From the NCBI GenBank assembly GCA_003427395.1, contig BFEA01000154.1, forward strand, positions 451,361 to 491,383: 40,023 nucleotides of DNA, read 5' to 3'. Position 1 is the first letter of the stretch. The number at the start of each line of letters is the position of its first letter. Origin of the DNA: Chara braunii (lineage: Eukaryota > Streptophyta > Charophyceae > Charales > Characeae). The notes beneath the pieces are model-generated. The model ran no database searches, was not told the origin of the DNA, and saw nothing but the letters and a program-made list of their open reading frames with translations. Of this stretch, positions 19,646 through 31,610 are shown one piece after another. The translations under genes were made by a program, and so were the position numbers.

Positions 19646-20543
19646 TCACTCTCTGACACACTCCGAACAACCAATCACAAGAAGACACCTGCGAGGATAA
19701 CAATTGGAATCACACTGATGATGAGCCAACTCAAACTAGTAATCGTTACAGAATTTATCCCAGTGTCTCGCCACTCTCAAATCCGCCTCTTCGAGGCCAG
19801 CGCCAGCCATCCAGATGAAGAACATGAATCGTAATGAAGTCTTCAGTGCCGATGAGGAACCTTGACGAAGAAGATGGCAGCTATGGCTGCCACACCACTG
19901 ACGAAGCCCTGACCATCTCTAAGGAGTGAAGGGCGACAGTGGTCCACCCACGTACGCTCAGTGAAGAGCCTCCGAACAGCCCAGCCAATCGCAGATACCC
20001 TCAGGGGTAGATGCTCAGAGGGTGCTCCAGCTATGGCAAGCACTGCCAGGCTGGCTATGGTTGTCGTCCACGATGAGGGTCTCAGGATGCCGCCTGTAGA
20101 CAATCACCACCACCCAAACTTGCTTGGCTCCAGAACGCTATATCGCGAAAATGAAATGCCAAAAGTTCCTAACCTACGAGCTTAGTCCTATTAATAGACT
20201 AGCCTCCTCTAGACCTAGACCTGCTGGACCGGTACTGCATCAGTTTGGCCTGTTCGGCCTGGGCCCTACCCGGCTATACGGCGTCTAACCCGTCTCTACA
20301 GCCCAAGGCCCAGATGGGTCCGCTGTCCTAGTGATATCCTGGGTCTGCTAAGGGCCGTAACGGCTAAGGGGAACTCGGGCCTACAATTTTTGTGTAAATT
20401 ACAGATGTGTCCCTCACGAATTTCCCTCAGGACTAGACCAGCGGTGAGTCCCTAACACAAACAAAATTACGAATCTGATCCTAAGACACGACTATACAAC
20501 CTCGCAGTCAGATCTCGGCAGCAGAAATCAGCAAGTCCTTACA
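19646..20543 (-). repeat. Unassigned, right part probably a second 3' LTR
   Basis: On the minus strand the sequence after a purine run (CTGGGAGGGTAAGCC, 20544-20558) starts TGTAAGGACTTGCTG at 20543. This is the expected junction of a polypurine tract and a 3' LTR for the pol fragment at 20577-21217. The other end of this LTR was not found. The stretch 19646-20200 has no recognised gene. Confidence 0.45.
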
Positions 20544-20576
20544 GGCTTACCCTCCCAGGGAGCGAGGACCTTCGAG

Positions 20577-21217
20577 CTAAGGGTGTAAACGAGGAGATCG
20601 TCGAGGAAGGGTTCCCTTCTTGGCCGCCTCGTAACGTAAAACTACAAACTTCGCCGTCTTGAGAAGTTCCTTCCGGGTAAACCATTTGTCCTCGGTATGA
20701 GGCTGGAAGCAGAACCTCACAAGATATTGTCGGCCGGGGCCAGTGCCCCACTCGTCCTCAATGGACTCCACGTCATATCCCTTGCTAGGGATTGGTGGAC
20801 CAAACTGAGGAGGCCTGTTGGGAAACGCATCAGCTGCGGTGAAGAAGAGCAACTTGGATGCATGGAAGACCTGATAGGTCTGGAGATGTAGTGGAACGTC
20901 GATGACGTATGACGGTCTGAATGGATCAGAACCCACTGTATCTAAGACCTGCCATGGACCCAAATAACGAGGCAACAGCTTGGGGGAGATATCCTCCTCC
21001 CTCGACAACTCAGAACTGGTCACCCAGACATAGTCACCAGTACGGATGGGGGAAGGCCGTCTATGGCGATTCGCTTGTTCAATCATAGCCTTTTGAGCTT
21101 TCAACAAGTTCGCCCGTGCTCTTTCCACATCCATGGGATAGCGTCTGGCAAACTTTGCGGTGCCTGGTATCATATCAGACTTAGCCTTATCGATGATATC
21201 ATCGAGCGCATGCGAGT
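20577..21217 (-). pseudogene. Gypsy integrase C-terminus and chromodomain-like tail, third element
   Basis: The minus-strand frame reads ALDDIIDKAKSDMIPGTAKF, LLKAQKAMIEQANRHRRPSP, GDYVWVTSSELSREEDISPK, LLPRYLGPWQVLDTVGSDPF, then YVIDVPLHLQTYQVFHASKL. It ends with EDEWGTGPGRQYLVRFCFQP and WFTRKELLKTA. This is the same module order as elements 1 and 2 but clearly a different family. The frame is open for about 210 codons, longer than in the other two elements. At about 21217 it runs into an LTR-A copy of opposite orientation, and everything upstream of it is lost; frame continuation beyond 21217 is LTR sequence. Confidence 0.85.
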
Positions 21218-22132
21218 TGGTTACTGAGCAGCATGAGCCTTCCCTGGCCCTTTTCCAAAGCAGCAGCTGCGTAGGGGAGTTGAGCCCAGGGCTCATACAG
21301 TTGAGGCCCTGGGCACACACATCCAGAGGCCGACATGTCAGTCAATGGCCGGGCACCAATGAGAACGCAGTGTCGGCATCAGACATGGGCCACGAGCAGA
21401 TCATCGCTGTGAACACGTCGTGGACAATCGGGAAGTGCCTAATTGCACGGGTCCCAGGCCAGTATCTGAAGCTGGGCCTGGGCGCAGATACTGGGGCCCA
21501 ACTGGAAGCTACTGGAAACTCATGCAGCCAGGCCCAGGGCACAACATGCAGGGCTCACTTTCCATAAGGGAAAGTGAGCACTCCAGCCAGGGGCATTTTG
21601 GCCTGTGCAGGCAGAGTGGCCACGCTAGACGCTGCTCTAGCGCTGACCAGGACGCACGCATGCGCTAAGAGGTGAGAGGGGCGCTGTGGTGGCAGCGCAC
21701 ACATGGCAGCCATAGCCGAGCTGCTGGTCCACAAGGCGGGTGATGGCGATGGTGGTCCTCGGGTAGGGAGGCAGAGGGTGATGAGTGGAGGAGAGAGACA
21801 CGTACCTGGTGTATGCTTGCAGTCTGCATTGGCGACGCCGTCACGTATGTTGGTCTTCAGTTTCGAAGTCATTCCTGTTGCATGAACATAGATAGGCTAG
21901 ATAGGCTGAGTAGTGTAGAATGGGCACTGAGTGCCAACCTAGAAGAGCGACATTGGATACTATGTTGGTGTGGCCAGAGAGCGTCGGCATCGACATTTTG
22001 GTTCTTTGTATTGCTCTTATTTGGATGGTATCTTGGTGCATTGTGCTGTCTGCTTGGTACATTACTATCTGGACCACAGTGTGATTTTGCAATTTGGATT
22101 TCTATCTATCGCTCTCACTCATATTCTTGCAG
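21218..22132 (+). repeat. LTR-A copy, plus orientation, left end truncated
   Basis: The copy ends CACTCATATTCTTGCA at 22132, the family 3' end. Landmarks in reverse orientation are the inverted repeat CTCACTTTCC-ATAAG-GGAAAGTGAG near 21558-21582, the antisense donor-like site ACGTACCTG at 21800-21808, and GCACTGAGTGCC near 21922. The family start TGCGAGG is missing; the left edge fuses with the pol fragment at about 21217. Confidence 0.8.
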
Positions 22133-23869
22133 GTAACTTGAAAACTGAAGATGCAGCTATTGGCAAAATTCTCAGGCGTTGCGTTGCGTTAGCTGGACCA
22201 CCAGTGGCGGCCCCACCCCATCTCTGACGACTGATGGCAAAATGAAATCCTCAAGTTTGTGATGCATCTATGCTTGCAGGGGTCCGCTCTATGTAGCATT
22301 AGGAGAACTAATAGGTGGGTAGTGACAGGTGGAAATAATTTGAGAGAAGAATATAGTATAGTTTTTATTAAAGGAAGAAAAGAATTGAAACGAGTTACCC
22401 CTCGACAACTGAACCTGACATCGCCATTTGCCAGGCAAATGCGACCTTCGCCTGCTCACACACTGAGACCATCCTTTTTTCTTTTTGCCCAAGAGATGGT
22501 GAAGTCACATTGCTCAGACTACAACTCTCCCAGAAGGTAGGAAGTGAGACTTCACACTCGGCAAGCAATTTTTGAACCTCCCGAAGAGGAAAGTGAGCCC
22601 AGACTTGCGCAGAGCTAGGTGGGCACAGCCATACCCACCAGGACCACTGCAATGAACCTAGATCGTGAAGACACTTGTCAACAATGCAAGTCCAGATGAA
22701 TATCAACCTGCATGATTATCAATAATCATAATTGTGTCCAGATGGAATGAGATGAGAGAATCATACACAGACGAGAGAGGGAGGAGGGAGAATAGACTTA
22801 GACGAAGAATAAAGACAAATGCCCACTTCTGCTCCAGGCTCCCTCCTCGATCACCACCTCAAATAATCAATAGTCTGAACACACATCTGAAGTTCTATTA
22901 CAATGTGCCACGAGGCACGTCAATAAGTCCTCATCAGCGCACTGGAGCAATGTCGACCTCGAGATGACCAGGTACGTGTCCACGATTACCCCACAGTCAT
23001 GATCTCCTCCTGAGTGACGATGAATCAGAACAGCAGTGCCAGTCACGTAGCCCAGCCACGTCAGTATAGTACACGTGGGAGCGGCCACATCGTCTGCGAC
23101 GCGTGGCAGCTGCCACGTCAGCATGCCCTGAAGACAATAGTCAGCTAGCCACCATGCCGAGCCAGCAGCGCGTCGCCGTAGTCGTTCAAATGGCAGCACA
23201 AAGCCAGCGTCCAGCCAGCATCGCAGCGTCGAGCCAGCGTCGTCGTCAACACGTGAAGTCAGCATTGACGCAAGACTGAATGAATGTCAAATTCAGGAAG
23301 TCAGCGCTTATGTAGCGTTGACGCGGGGTTTGGACCTCGGATGCGGCATCCCTTAGCTGTCAAGATCTTAGTGCAAATGACGACCCAGATTGGCCTGAGA
23401 CCGAATTCCCTCTGGCCTTGATGCTGTTTGGGTACCTGCGCATAAGTGAGTGTATCCGACCAAGGGCCTGGGTGCGGTACCTTTGACCTGACAGTTGACT
23501 TAGACTTTTGACTTAGACTTTTGACTTTCCTAGGGCAGTGCGTGGTCACAGTGCCTGGTGCAGACCGAGTTTGGCCTGCATCGTCTGGGCTCCATTTCGA
23601 GGGCCCAGACTGCTGCAGAATACGGGTTACTGCACCACCACCAAAAAGAACAAAAGAGGCCAATTTTTTGCTGCACAGGGTAACCTATGTCGGGCAACCT
23701 GCATGGGTGCACGGCCGGGCAACCTGCATGGTTGCACAACCAGTCATGCACAGCCAGGTGCCCTAGGTAGCCCAACTACTTTACAATACCACCTCACAAC
23801 AATCCCTACTTTATTAGAACAACACCTAACTTCATGAAATGTTACTTTTACTGTTTTTCTTAGGACTTT
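22133..23869. other. Unassigned 1.7-kb stretch
   Basis: No domain, RNA gene or complete repeat was recognised. A possible acceptor TATGCTTGCAG ends at 22279, with a frame after it to 22540 that has no recognisable content. A short doubled phrase GACTTAGACTTTT occurs near 23495-23530. The last bases ACTGTTTTTCTTAGGAC precede the LTR-A solo copy and could be intron sequence of the CRM gene. Confidence 0.4.
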
Positions 23870-24090
23870 TGCAAGGAATATGAGTGAGAGCGATAGACAG
23901 AATTCCAAATTGCAAGGAATGAGAGCAAGACAATGAACTCAAATGTTGATGCCACCGCTCTCTGCCCACACCAACATAGTATTCAATGTCGCTCCTACTG
24001 AGTGACGCCCAGCGCCCATCCTACGCTACTCAGCCTATCTTTCCTATCTACACTCGTGCATCAGGAACACATCGAAGTTTGAAGACCAAT

Positions 24091-24095
24091 GTACG
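24091..24095. repeat. Left target-site duplication of element 2 (GTACG)
   Basis: GTACG lies directly before the TGTTACAC start of element 2 and recurs after its end at 33253-33257. Five bases is the usual size for Ty3/gypsy elements. Confidence 0.9.
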
Positions 24096-25312
24096 TGTTA
24101 CACACTTTGTCACACGGGCCCGGTTAGGCCCGACAGATAGGGGTTCGGAGGCCGGTCCAGGCCCAAGGCCGGACCTTTGAACCGGAAGCGCCATTTGCAG
24201 GCCCACCGGTTGGCCTTTAGGCCACATTTCGGACCAGACTAGACGGGCAGCCCCAAACGACGTTACCGTTGGGCCTGGCGGCGCTTTTGAGGCTGCCGCC
24301 CGCCGGTCTGATCTGAATCGTCACTTTTGACGATTTAGATCACGGCTCGGCCTCGCAGCATAGAGGCCGACCTTCCCACACCGGTACTTAGGTACCGGGA
24401 GGCCGCATGTTCGGGCATTCTGGAGCAGCAGCACTCGGAGGAACGTTGCGCTATTCTGTTTAGAGCGCAGCGCTACAGTAGTAGCGCGGATTAGCGCTAG
24501 ACTGCCGTTCAGGGATAGAGAGCGATTGGGGAACTTACCTGGTACTTACTTATGGCGCCATAGCTTACGCGGGCTTGGATTGCAGAAGGCTTCAAGGCAC
24601 CACCTTGCATCCTGCAGGTACAGTTTAGAGCCAGGACAGGGCAGTGAGGACTCTCCTCCTCCCTACCTCACCATCTCTCCCTCCTCCTCTGCGATCTCTC
24701 CTCTTCTTCTCCTCTTCTTCTCCTTCTCCTTCAGACTTCTTCTTCCTCTCCTTCAGACTTCTTCTTCTTCCTCTTCAGACTTCTTCTTCTCCTTCTTCAG
24801 ATTGGAGACTTTATACGAGTTGGGCAGAGATCAGTGTTGGACTTCGGTGGTAAGAGGTTGTGATACTTACCGGATTCGAGACTTGGAGATTGTTGGGATC
24901 GATACTCGGCGGCATCACAGATTGGACACCGGTTACATTAGGACTCTGTACCTTGGACATTGGTGACTTATTGTTCGATGACATTTTGGGTGACTGACTG
25001 GATTCTATCTCGATGACATCTGGCGCTGCCTACATCTCCCACCTCCTTCGTCTCTCCTCCCACCTTTCATCTGTGTATGGTTGTACGGGCCTGAGCATCG
25101 TCAGTGATTGGCTCACCCTATATTGGTTGATCTTTGGGTCTGCTCATACTTGTTGAAGTACTCATTAGTATGCAACAGTTTTGGTATCGGAGTATGAGTT
25201 CAGTCTTTGTGAGTCAGTCCATTTATCAGACTTCACTGCATACATGCTCACCCTATATTGGTTGATCTTTGGGTCTACTCATACTTGTTGAAGTACTCAC
25301 TAGTATGCAACA
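24096..25312 (+). repeat. 5' LTR of element 2, with an extra LTR-end/PBS segment
   Basis: It starts TGTTACACAC and ends TATGCAACA. It matches the 3' LTR, except that 25111-25192 replaces 47 bp of the 3' LTR (33085-33131) with a second copy of the LTR end plus the primer-binding site. It also contains a pyrimidine tract at 24650-24800 with repeated TTCAGACTTCTTCTTC units. Confidence 0.9.
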
Positions 25313-25316
25313 GTTT

Positions 25317-25328
25317 TGGTATCGGAGC
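25317..25328 (+). other. Primer-binding site of element 2
   Basis: TGGTATCGGAGC starts four bases after the LTR end and is identical to the site of element 1. It is complementary, with one wobble, to the 3' end of initiator methionine tRNA. Confidence 0.87.
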
Positions 25329-26372
25329 ACACCAATCAATGGATCTGCTCACAAGGTAATTCTGATTAGGGAATAGATTGCTTATTCGATTTTCCAAATC
25401 AGTTCTGCATTACTATCGAGATTCAAGTTGCAATTTTTTTTTTTCCGGTATTCTGTTTTAATTAGCATTCCGTTTCAATTCGGTATTACGATTTTCAATC
25501 CGGGATTCTGTTTTAATCCGGTAGTCTGTTTAATTCGGCAGTCCGTTTAATTGATATTCTGCTTAATTCGATATACTGTTTTAATTCGGTTTTCTGATTC
25601 CAATTCGGTATTCTGTTTTAATTCAACATTCTGTTTTAATCCGGTATTTTGTTTTAATCAGCATTCTGTTTTATTTCGGTATTGGAATTAGGGTTGCGAT
25701 AAAATTTTGGCTTTTTCGTGCAATTTTGGGACATTCGCATGTTTTGAAACCATAAAACCGGAAATTCCACGAAATCGCGGAAAATTGGGGTTGGAATCCA
25801 ATTTTTTTTCTTTTCCTAACTGTGAATTTTCGAATACGGACTTTCGGCCTTTTGAAAAATCGGACTTGTTAGGTTGAAATTCCCTAATTTCACGTTTTTC
25901 TGGAATTTCAAGTGTTCTCTTTCTGACTATCCGAAAAATTTTCAGAAGCAGCCTGTTTGGAATTGTTACCTCAGAACTGCGACTTCCGGGTAGTTCACTA
26001 ACAAGCGATGAACTCCCGGACCATAGGTGATCTCAATGGATACCTAATCTTTCCACAACTTAAAATTCGTTATTTATCATTATTGCAATTATTGATTAAT
26101 TTTATTAATTATTATTAAGAGATTATTAATTCGTTGTTATTAATTTGATTGATTATTAATGCGTTATTATTTCTTATTTCGAATTTTAAAGTTGTTTTTG
26201 GGGAAAAGTTCAGCTTTTTCTTTTTGATTAGGTGTCTAGTCCACATTGGGACAGGGGATTGTATGTGAATTGCTTGATCTGTTCTACCCCTGTTCCCACC
26301 CTCCCTACCCTCCCCGTAATATGTGATCACCGGGACTTGTCAAGTACCACATCAGCTCAGGCTGATGTCGAT
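25329..26372 (+). other. Leader of element 2 with degenerate tandem repeat
   Basis: The leader is AT-rich. About a dozen imperfect units of 18-20 bp of the type TATTCTGTTTTAATTCGG run from about 25447 to 25685. A very AT-rich part at 26055-26180 (TTATTAATTATTATTAAG) could fold on itself. No protein is coded before the Gag start. Confidence 0.75.
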
Positions 26373-28156
26373 GGAACAGGACACCGGGGCACTGCCACGG
26401 CGCAGTGCCAGGCTCGCAGTTCGCAACCATTCTGTGTTACCTCCACGAACCAAGTATCAGCAACAGCGACTCAGCAGGCGAACGACTCTAGCGGCATCGA
26501 GTACAGCAATTGCAGTACCGGTTACCACCGGGGCTCTTCCCACATGTCCGGTCCAAAGGGACCACGAGCCGTTGTCAGATTCCCTTCAGCGGCTACAGGA
26601 ATTTATGGATGCCGTCGCCACCGCTAAGGCACAGCAGGAGCACAACAGAGGCGGAACGTCGGCGGCTGCCCAATAAGGCGGCAGCCCAAGCTCAGCGGAC
26701 TGCTGAGGCTGACGCAGCGACTCGAGACAGACGAAATGCCGCCAACACTGAGTCCGTGATTCAAAATGAGAATCAGCAGACGATGTTACAAGGCATGATC
26801 TTTGTGCCTACGGACACGCAGGCGGATCCGACACCAGCGGAGGTAGAAAGGAGTAACCTGGCTAATTTGATGCTGGGCATGATGAGGGGAGTGATGTGGA
26901 ATAACACAATGCTGCAGGTACACATGCTCACGGACCGACAACACAGACAGAAGCAGCAACAAGACACGGCCACTTTAACAATTGTCGTCCGTGGCGCAGC
27001 AACACAGCAGCAGCAACAGCATCAACTGCTGAACTCCACTCTCACATGCGTCAACAGCATCGAGGCCCAGGCCCCATCAGCGCCAGGCTGCACCACAGAC
27101 ATGGGGAAGCAGCTCGGAGAGCGCATCGACCATGTTGTCACTATTATCAGCGAACTAGGTGATTTCACTAGTCCGGCCACGATCAGCAGCTCGGTGGCTG
27201 CCATCAAGACGGACATCACCAAACTACAGTTAGGCTCGGACGCCGCTAAAAAGGCATACAAGATGTCGCGCTTCAACATCAGCAAGTTTGACGACTACAA
27301 CAAGACGGACCCGTTGACATGGTGGCAAGGTTTCCTCACTGAAGCATCATGCCACACTGTACCGGCCGAAGACATGATGAAAGCGCTCTACCTCCAACTG
27401 ATTGGAGGAGCACAGGCATGGATGAACCATCTCGCGGCCAATCGGAAATGCATCATCCCCCAACTCCACACGCACATTCCGTGGAAGGAGTTTGAGCAAC
27501 TGTGGTTCACCCGATTCATGGTCCGCAACGTTGTAAAGGCGGCCATGAACGAGGTCAACCCCAACTCACAAGGAAACATGCCAACTCGAGACTGGACGAT
27601 CAAGTGGCAGAAGATAGTAACTACTCCAGGCTTCTACTTGAGCTTTCCAAACCAACGATCCAAATTCTTTTCGCGATCGTGCGCAGGACTGCGGTCAGCA
27701 TTCAGCAACGAGTACGACTATGCCTCATTCCAGGCTATTCTGGATCGTGCGAACCTGGTCATCCAAACGGATGACAAGGCCTCTAACGAACGGCAGTCCC
27801 AACCGCACTACGTGGCAAAGCAGGGCTACCAACGACCGACACATTACAATGTCGTGATTTCTGATGAATCAATCGATCTCCACGCTGCAGCAACATCCTC
27901 GAGTGATGGAGGAGTTGTCGCAGCGCTTCCGCCGAAGCGTCCCAAGAGAGTTCAGAAGAACAAGGCGACACAAGCGACGACATCGACGAGAACTGGGCAG
28001 CAACCATGGACGACATACAACATAACCAAGGAAGTATTTGACCTGTGTCAATGGTACGGATATTGCCTATGGTGCAATAGTGTAAGCCTCACTACCGCAC
28101 AATGCTCGGACAAGGGCAAGGCACGCGTACCCCGTCCAGCTAACTCGGGAAACTGA
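26373..28156 (+). pseudogene. Element 2 Gag with altered zinc knuckle
   Basis: Gag begins with MEQDTGALPRRSARLAVRNH in one frame. It shifts near 26650 to a second frame that stays open to 28156. That frame has a Gln-rich coiled region, then the Gag capsid-like domain: FNISKFDDYNKTDPLTWWQG, LYLQLIGGAQAWMNHLAANR. The end holds WYGYCLWCNSVSLTTAQC followed by DKGKARVPRP. This fits a CX2CX4HX4C knuckle except that the histidine is a leucine. Loss of that zinc ligand should weaken RNA packaging. At about 595 codons it is a long Gag. Protease follows in another frame. Confidence 0.85.
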
Positions 28157-28994
28157 GTTACGTAAGGAGAGGGGCGACGCCTCTCCTCACTCCGCCGGAA
28201 CCGGTTGCCTTGCTAGCGACCGATATCACTACCGGGGAGCATGCGTTAGTCGCTGATTCTCGTGCTACGTACGAGGATTGTGTCGCCCAGCTGGTACCAC
28301 CATTAGACCTGCCTAGCCACGTGCACTTAGATAGCGTATGCGCAGCCCGTACACCGTCGGCAAGTGAACCGGTCAGTTCGCCAATGATTTTCGAGGACTC
28401 AACGGCGTGGTCAAGACTCGAGGAGCTGACCCGCTCACGAGAGAGGACTTCGCTTGGATGCCTCTACCCTCAACCGGAACCTTGCCAAGGCCGCATTGTA
28501 ACGCATTGATGGCAAATCTACACTCCTATTTGCGCGCTGCAATACCAGCTCCATTGACGGACGGCGGAGTAGCGGTTGTCGATCTCCGCTCCTATCTTGT
28601 GAGGATTGACCGCGAGTATGCCACCCAAAGGTACGCGGAGACCGACGCGCCTTTGCTCTATATCCACATTCCAAGCGGAAAGGCAACTTGCAATGCCTTG
28701 ATTGATTGCGAAGCATCTCGCAATTTCATGAGTCAAGCCTTTATGGCCCGCGCAGGCCTTGGCCCGCGCGCTCGAGGGACTCGGGGACGGCCGCACGCAA
28801 AAGTTGATTGACCGATGCATTGACGGCGTCCCGATATACTTTGCGCCCCTTGCGTGCGAGCCGGTGTCTTTTGACATCCTCGACACCTAGTTTGACATGA
28901 TTTTAGGCATGTCTTGGTTGCGTAGCGCCGATCATCCGGTGAACTTTCAGGATCGAACTGTTCACGTCTGTGATCGGAACGGAGTGTTAGTCCC
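28157..28994 (+). pseudogene. Element 2 protease with altered active site
   Basis: After a linker (YLVRIDREYATQRYAETDAP), the expected catalytic motif reads ALIDCEASRNFMSQAF. Gypsy aspartic proteases normally have D(S/T)GA at that place; here it is DCEA, losing the Ser and Gly of the motif while keeping the Asp. Downstream, FDMILGMSWLRSADH is the second conserved motif of the family. An in-frame TAG near 28888 precedes it, and frames change near 28500 and 28790. The enzyme would have cut Gag-Pol. Confidence 0.82.
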
Positions 28995-30480
28995 ATGTAC
29001 GGTCGCGACCTGCGTACTTCAATTGCTTGTCACGTGGTTTCCGTTGCGAGAATTTGCGACACTATAGCTCGGAACGACATAGAGGAGATGGGTCTTGTGT
29101 TTTTACATGCTCTCCCCTCGCCGGACGGACCAGCCACGTCACCGCCGGACCCACACATTACTCACCTCTTGGACGAGTATGGAGAAGTCTTCGAGGCTCC
29201 CATCGGAACGGTTCCGGATCGGCCCATACGTCACGGGATCACTCTCAAGGCTGGTGCCGTCCCTCCGCGTGGATGCATTTACCGCATGAGCGAAGAAGAA
29301 CTCGAGGTGCTTCGCGCACAACTCGATGACCTTCTGGCCCTAGTTGTTCGCCATATGGTGCACTGGTTCTCTTCGTCCGGAAGAAGAACAAGGACCTACA
29401 GTTGTGCATTGACTATCGAAAACTTAACGCACAAACCGTTAAGAACGCGGCCCTCTCCCTCGGATCGATGATCTCCTCGAGCGTTTGGGCGGCGCGACGC
29501 ACTTCTCGAAGTTGGACTTGAAGTCGGGTTACCACCAGATTGAAATCCACGCTCAAGATCGGTACAAGACCGCCTTCAAAACGAGGTGTCGGCATTTTGA
29601 GTGGGTCGTGATGCCATTTGGACTCACCAATGCACCGACAACTTTCCAAGAAGCCATGACAACGGAGTTCCGAGACTTGCTCGATCGTTCCGTCCTCATC
29701 TACCTCGATGATATCTTGGTCTATAGCAGGACGCTTGACGAGCACCTCGTACACCTCCGTGTGGTGTTGGATCGTTTGCGAGCAGTCAAGTACAAAGCAA
29801 ACCGCGACAAGTGCGAATTCGCCAAGCAAGAGCTTGAGTACTTGGGCCATTATGTGACGCCGAAAGGCATTCGTCCCTTAGCGGACAAGATCCAAGCCAT
29901 CGTGGATTGGTCGGAACCCCGTTGCAGGACAGACGTACGCTCTTTCATGGGGTTGGTTGGATACTATCAGCGCTTCGTCGAGTCTTACTCCAAAGTGGCA
30001 GCTCCTTTGTCGAGACTTCAGTCCCCCAAGGTACCATTCGAGTTCGACGACGCAGCTCGTGGCGCGTTCAATACGTTGAAGGTGGCGATGCAAGACACAC
30101 CGGCCCTCCGTATCTATGATCCCACCCTACCCACCCAAGTGACTACGGATGCTTCCGGGTACAGTATTGGTGCGGTATTGGAATAATGCCACACGGATGG
30201 TTGGCACCCGGTCGAGTACTTCTCCCAAAAAGTGCCTCCCATCAACACTCTCGACGACGCTAGGAAGAAAGAGCTACTCGCGTTCGTCACCGTTCTCAAA
30301 CGGTGGCGCCACTTTCTTCTCGGTCGTCTGCATTTTAGATGGAACACGGACAACAATCCGTAAACCTTCTACAAAACGCAGGACACGGTCACTAGCACGA
30401 TCGGTCGATGGATGTATTACATCGACCCGTTCGACTTTGAGTCGTGCCACATTCCCGGTCCTGCCAATCGAGCAGCGGAC
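28995..30480 (+). pseudogene. Element 2 reverse transcriptase and RNase H
   Basis: The RT starts with VPPRGCIYRMSEEELEVLRA. After a frameshift near 29340 and another near 29465 it continues as [38 protein letters not shown] and LIYLDDILVYSRTLDEHL. The catalytic YLDD is intact. The connection has SFMGLVGYYQRFVESYSKVA. RNase H follows with TTDASGYSIGAVLE and a TAA at 30184 where CAA would be expected. HPVEYFSQKVPP, KELLAFVTVLKRWRHFLLGR and TDNNP come next, then another TAA at 30361. Two stops and at least two frameshifts disable it. Confidence 0.9.
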
Positions 30481-31610
30481 GCCCTCTCACGACAGCCCGA
30501 TCTTTGTGCCCTTGTGACCACGACGTTCGACCTCGACGACGATCTGCAGCAACATTTTGTCAACGGCTACAAGTCTGATCCGACATACTCTACTCTTTAT
30601 GCGGACCTATCATCGGATCACCCGCCGGCTGGTCATTATCGTATCTCCGACCGTTTGTTAGTGGTGCCCCAAGATCGCATCTTACGGACTCGTCTTCTCG
30701 GCGGATTCCACAACGCACGACTTTCGGCACACCTTGGCGTGACCCGCACATTGGCTCGCCTCCGCCAGCGTTTTCACTGGCCCGATGTCCTTCACGACGT
30801 CACGAGATACATTGAGTCATGCGCAGTTCGCCATCGTAACAAAGGTCGATCTACGGTCCCTTATGGCGAACTGAAACCGATGCCGATTCCTCGGGCACCA
30901 CGCCTCTTCATTGCTATGGATGTTACAGGCCTGTTCCCCCGCGATCGCCTCGGCCATGACGGCATTCTCACGGTCGTTGACCGTTTGAGCAAGTACGCTC
31001 GTTTTCTTCCATGCAAGTATGGCGCTACAGCCCCCGAGCTCGCTCGACTCGTGCACACCGGCTGGATTACCGCCCATGGTGTTTCGGAAGATATTGTGAG
31101 CGATAGAGACACTCGCTTCATGTCTACCTTTTGGACTTCCCTCATGACGGAGTCTGGTTCGACTATGAAGCCGAGTTCCGCACGGCACCCGCAGACGGAT
31201 GGACAGTCGGAACGAGCGCATCAAACCCCGCTCAAATGATGTTGCGTACACTCATCCGTCCCGACCAGAAAGACTGGGTTGACCGGCTTCCCGACATAGA
31301 GTTCGCCTATAACACTTCGGTGCATCTGGCGATCTGCCTCACTCCATTTGAGTTACATCACGGTGGAGAGAAGGCCCGAGTCTTCGCCGGTCTTCTTCTA
31401 CCACGGGCCGCCGACATAGATGTCGCTTGCTCTCGTGCTTCCGTCCGGAAGTATCGGGACTTGCTGATCAAAGCCTGCGCGAACATGCAAAAGGCTCAAA
31501 TCCGCATGCAGCAGCAAGCCAGCCGACGTCGACTCCCATGTTCTTTCCGCGAGGGAGACCTTGTTTGGGTCCTCGCCGAGGAATTCACGCTCGAGCAGGA
31601 CGTCTCCCGA
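30412..31610 (+). pseudogene. Element 2 integrase
   Basis: The frame begins in the end of RNase H (CHIPGPANRAADALSRQP). The zinc domain is FHNARLSAHLGVTRTLARLR then YIESCAVRHRNKG. The second cysteine pair, usually CxxC, reads CAVRH, so one ligand is lost. The core has RLFIAMDVTGLF (first Asp), DIVSDRDTRF (second Asp) and HPQTDGQSERAHQT (Glu). A frameshift near 31130 separates two halves that overlap. The C-terminal part PDIEFAYNTSVHLAICLTPF and MQKAQIRMQQQASRR follows in the second frame. Confidence 0.88.

Noticed and set aside
22867-23265. Minus-strand frame of 132 codons
   Set aside because: No domain or splice signals were seen. Repeated CAGC-rich words make an open frame likely by chance.
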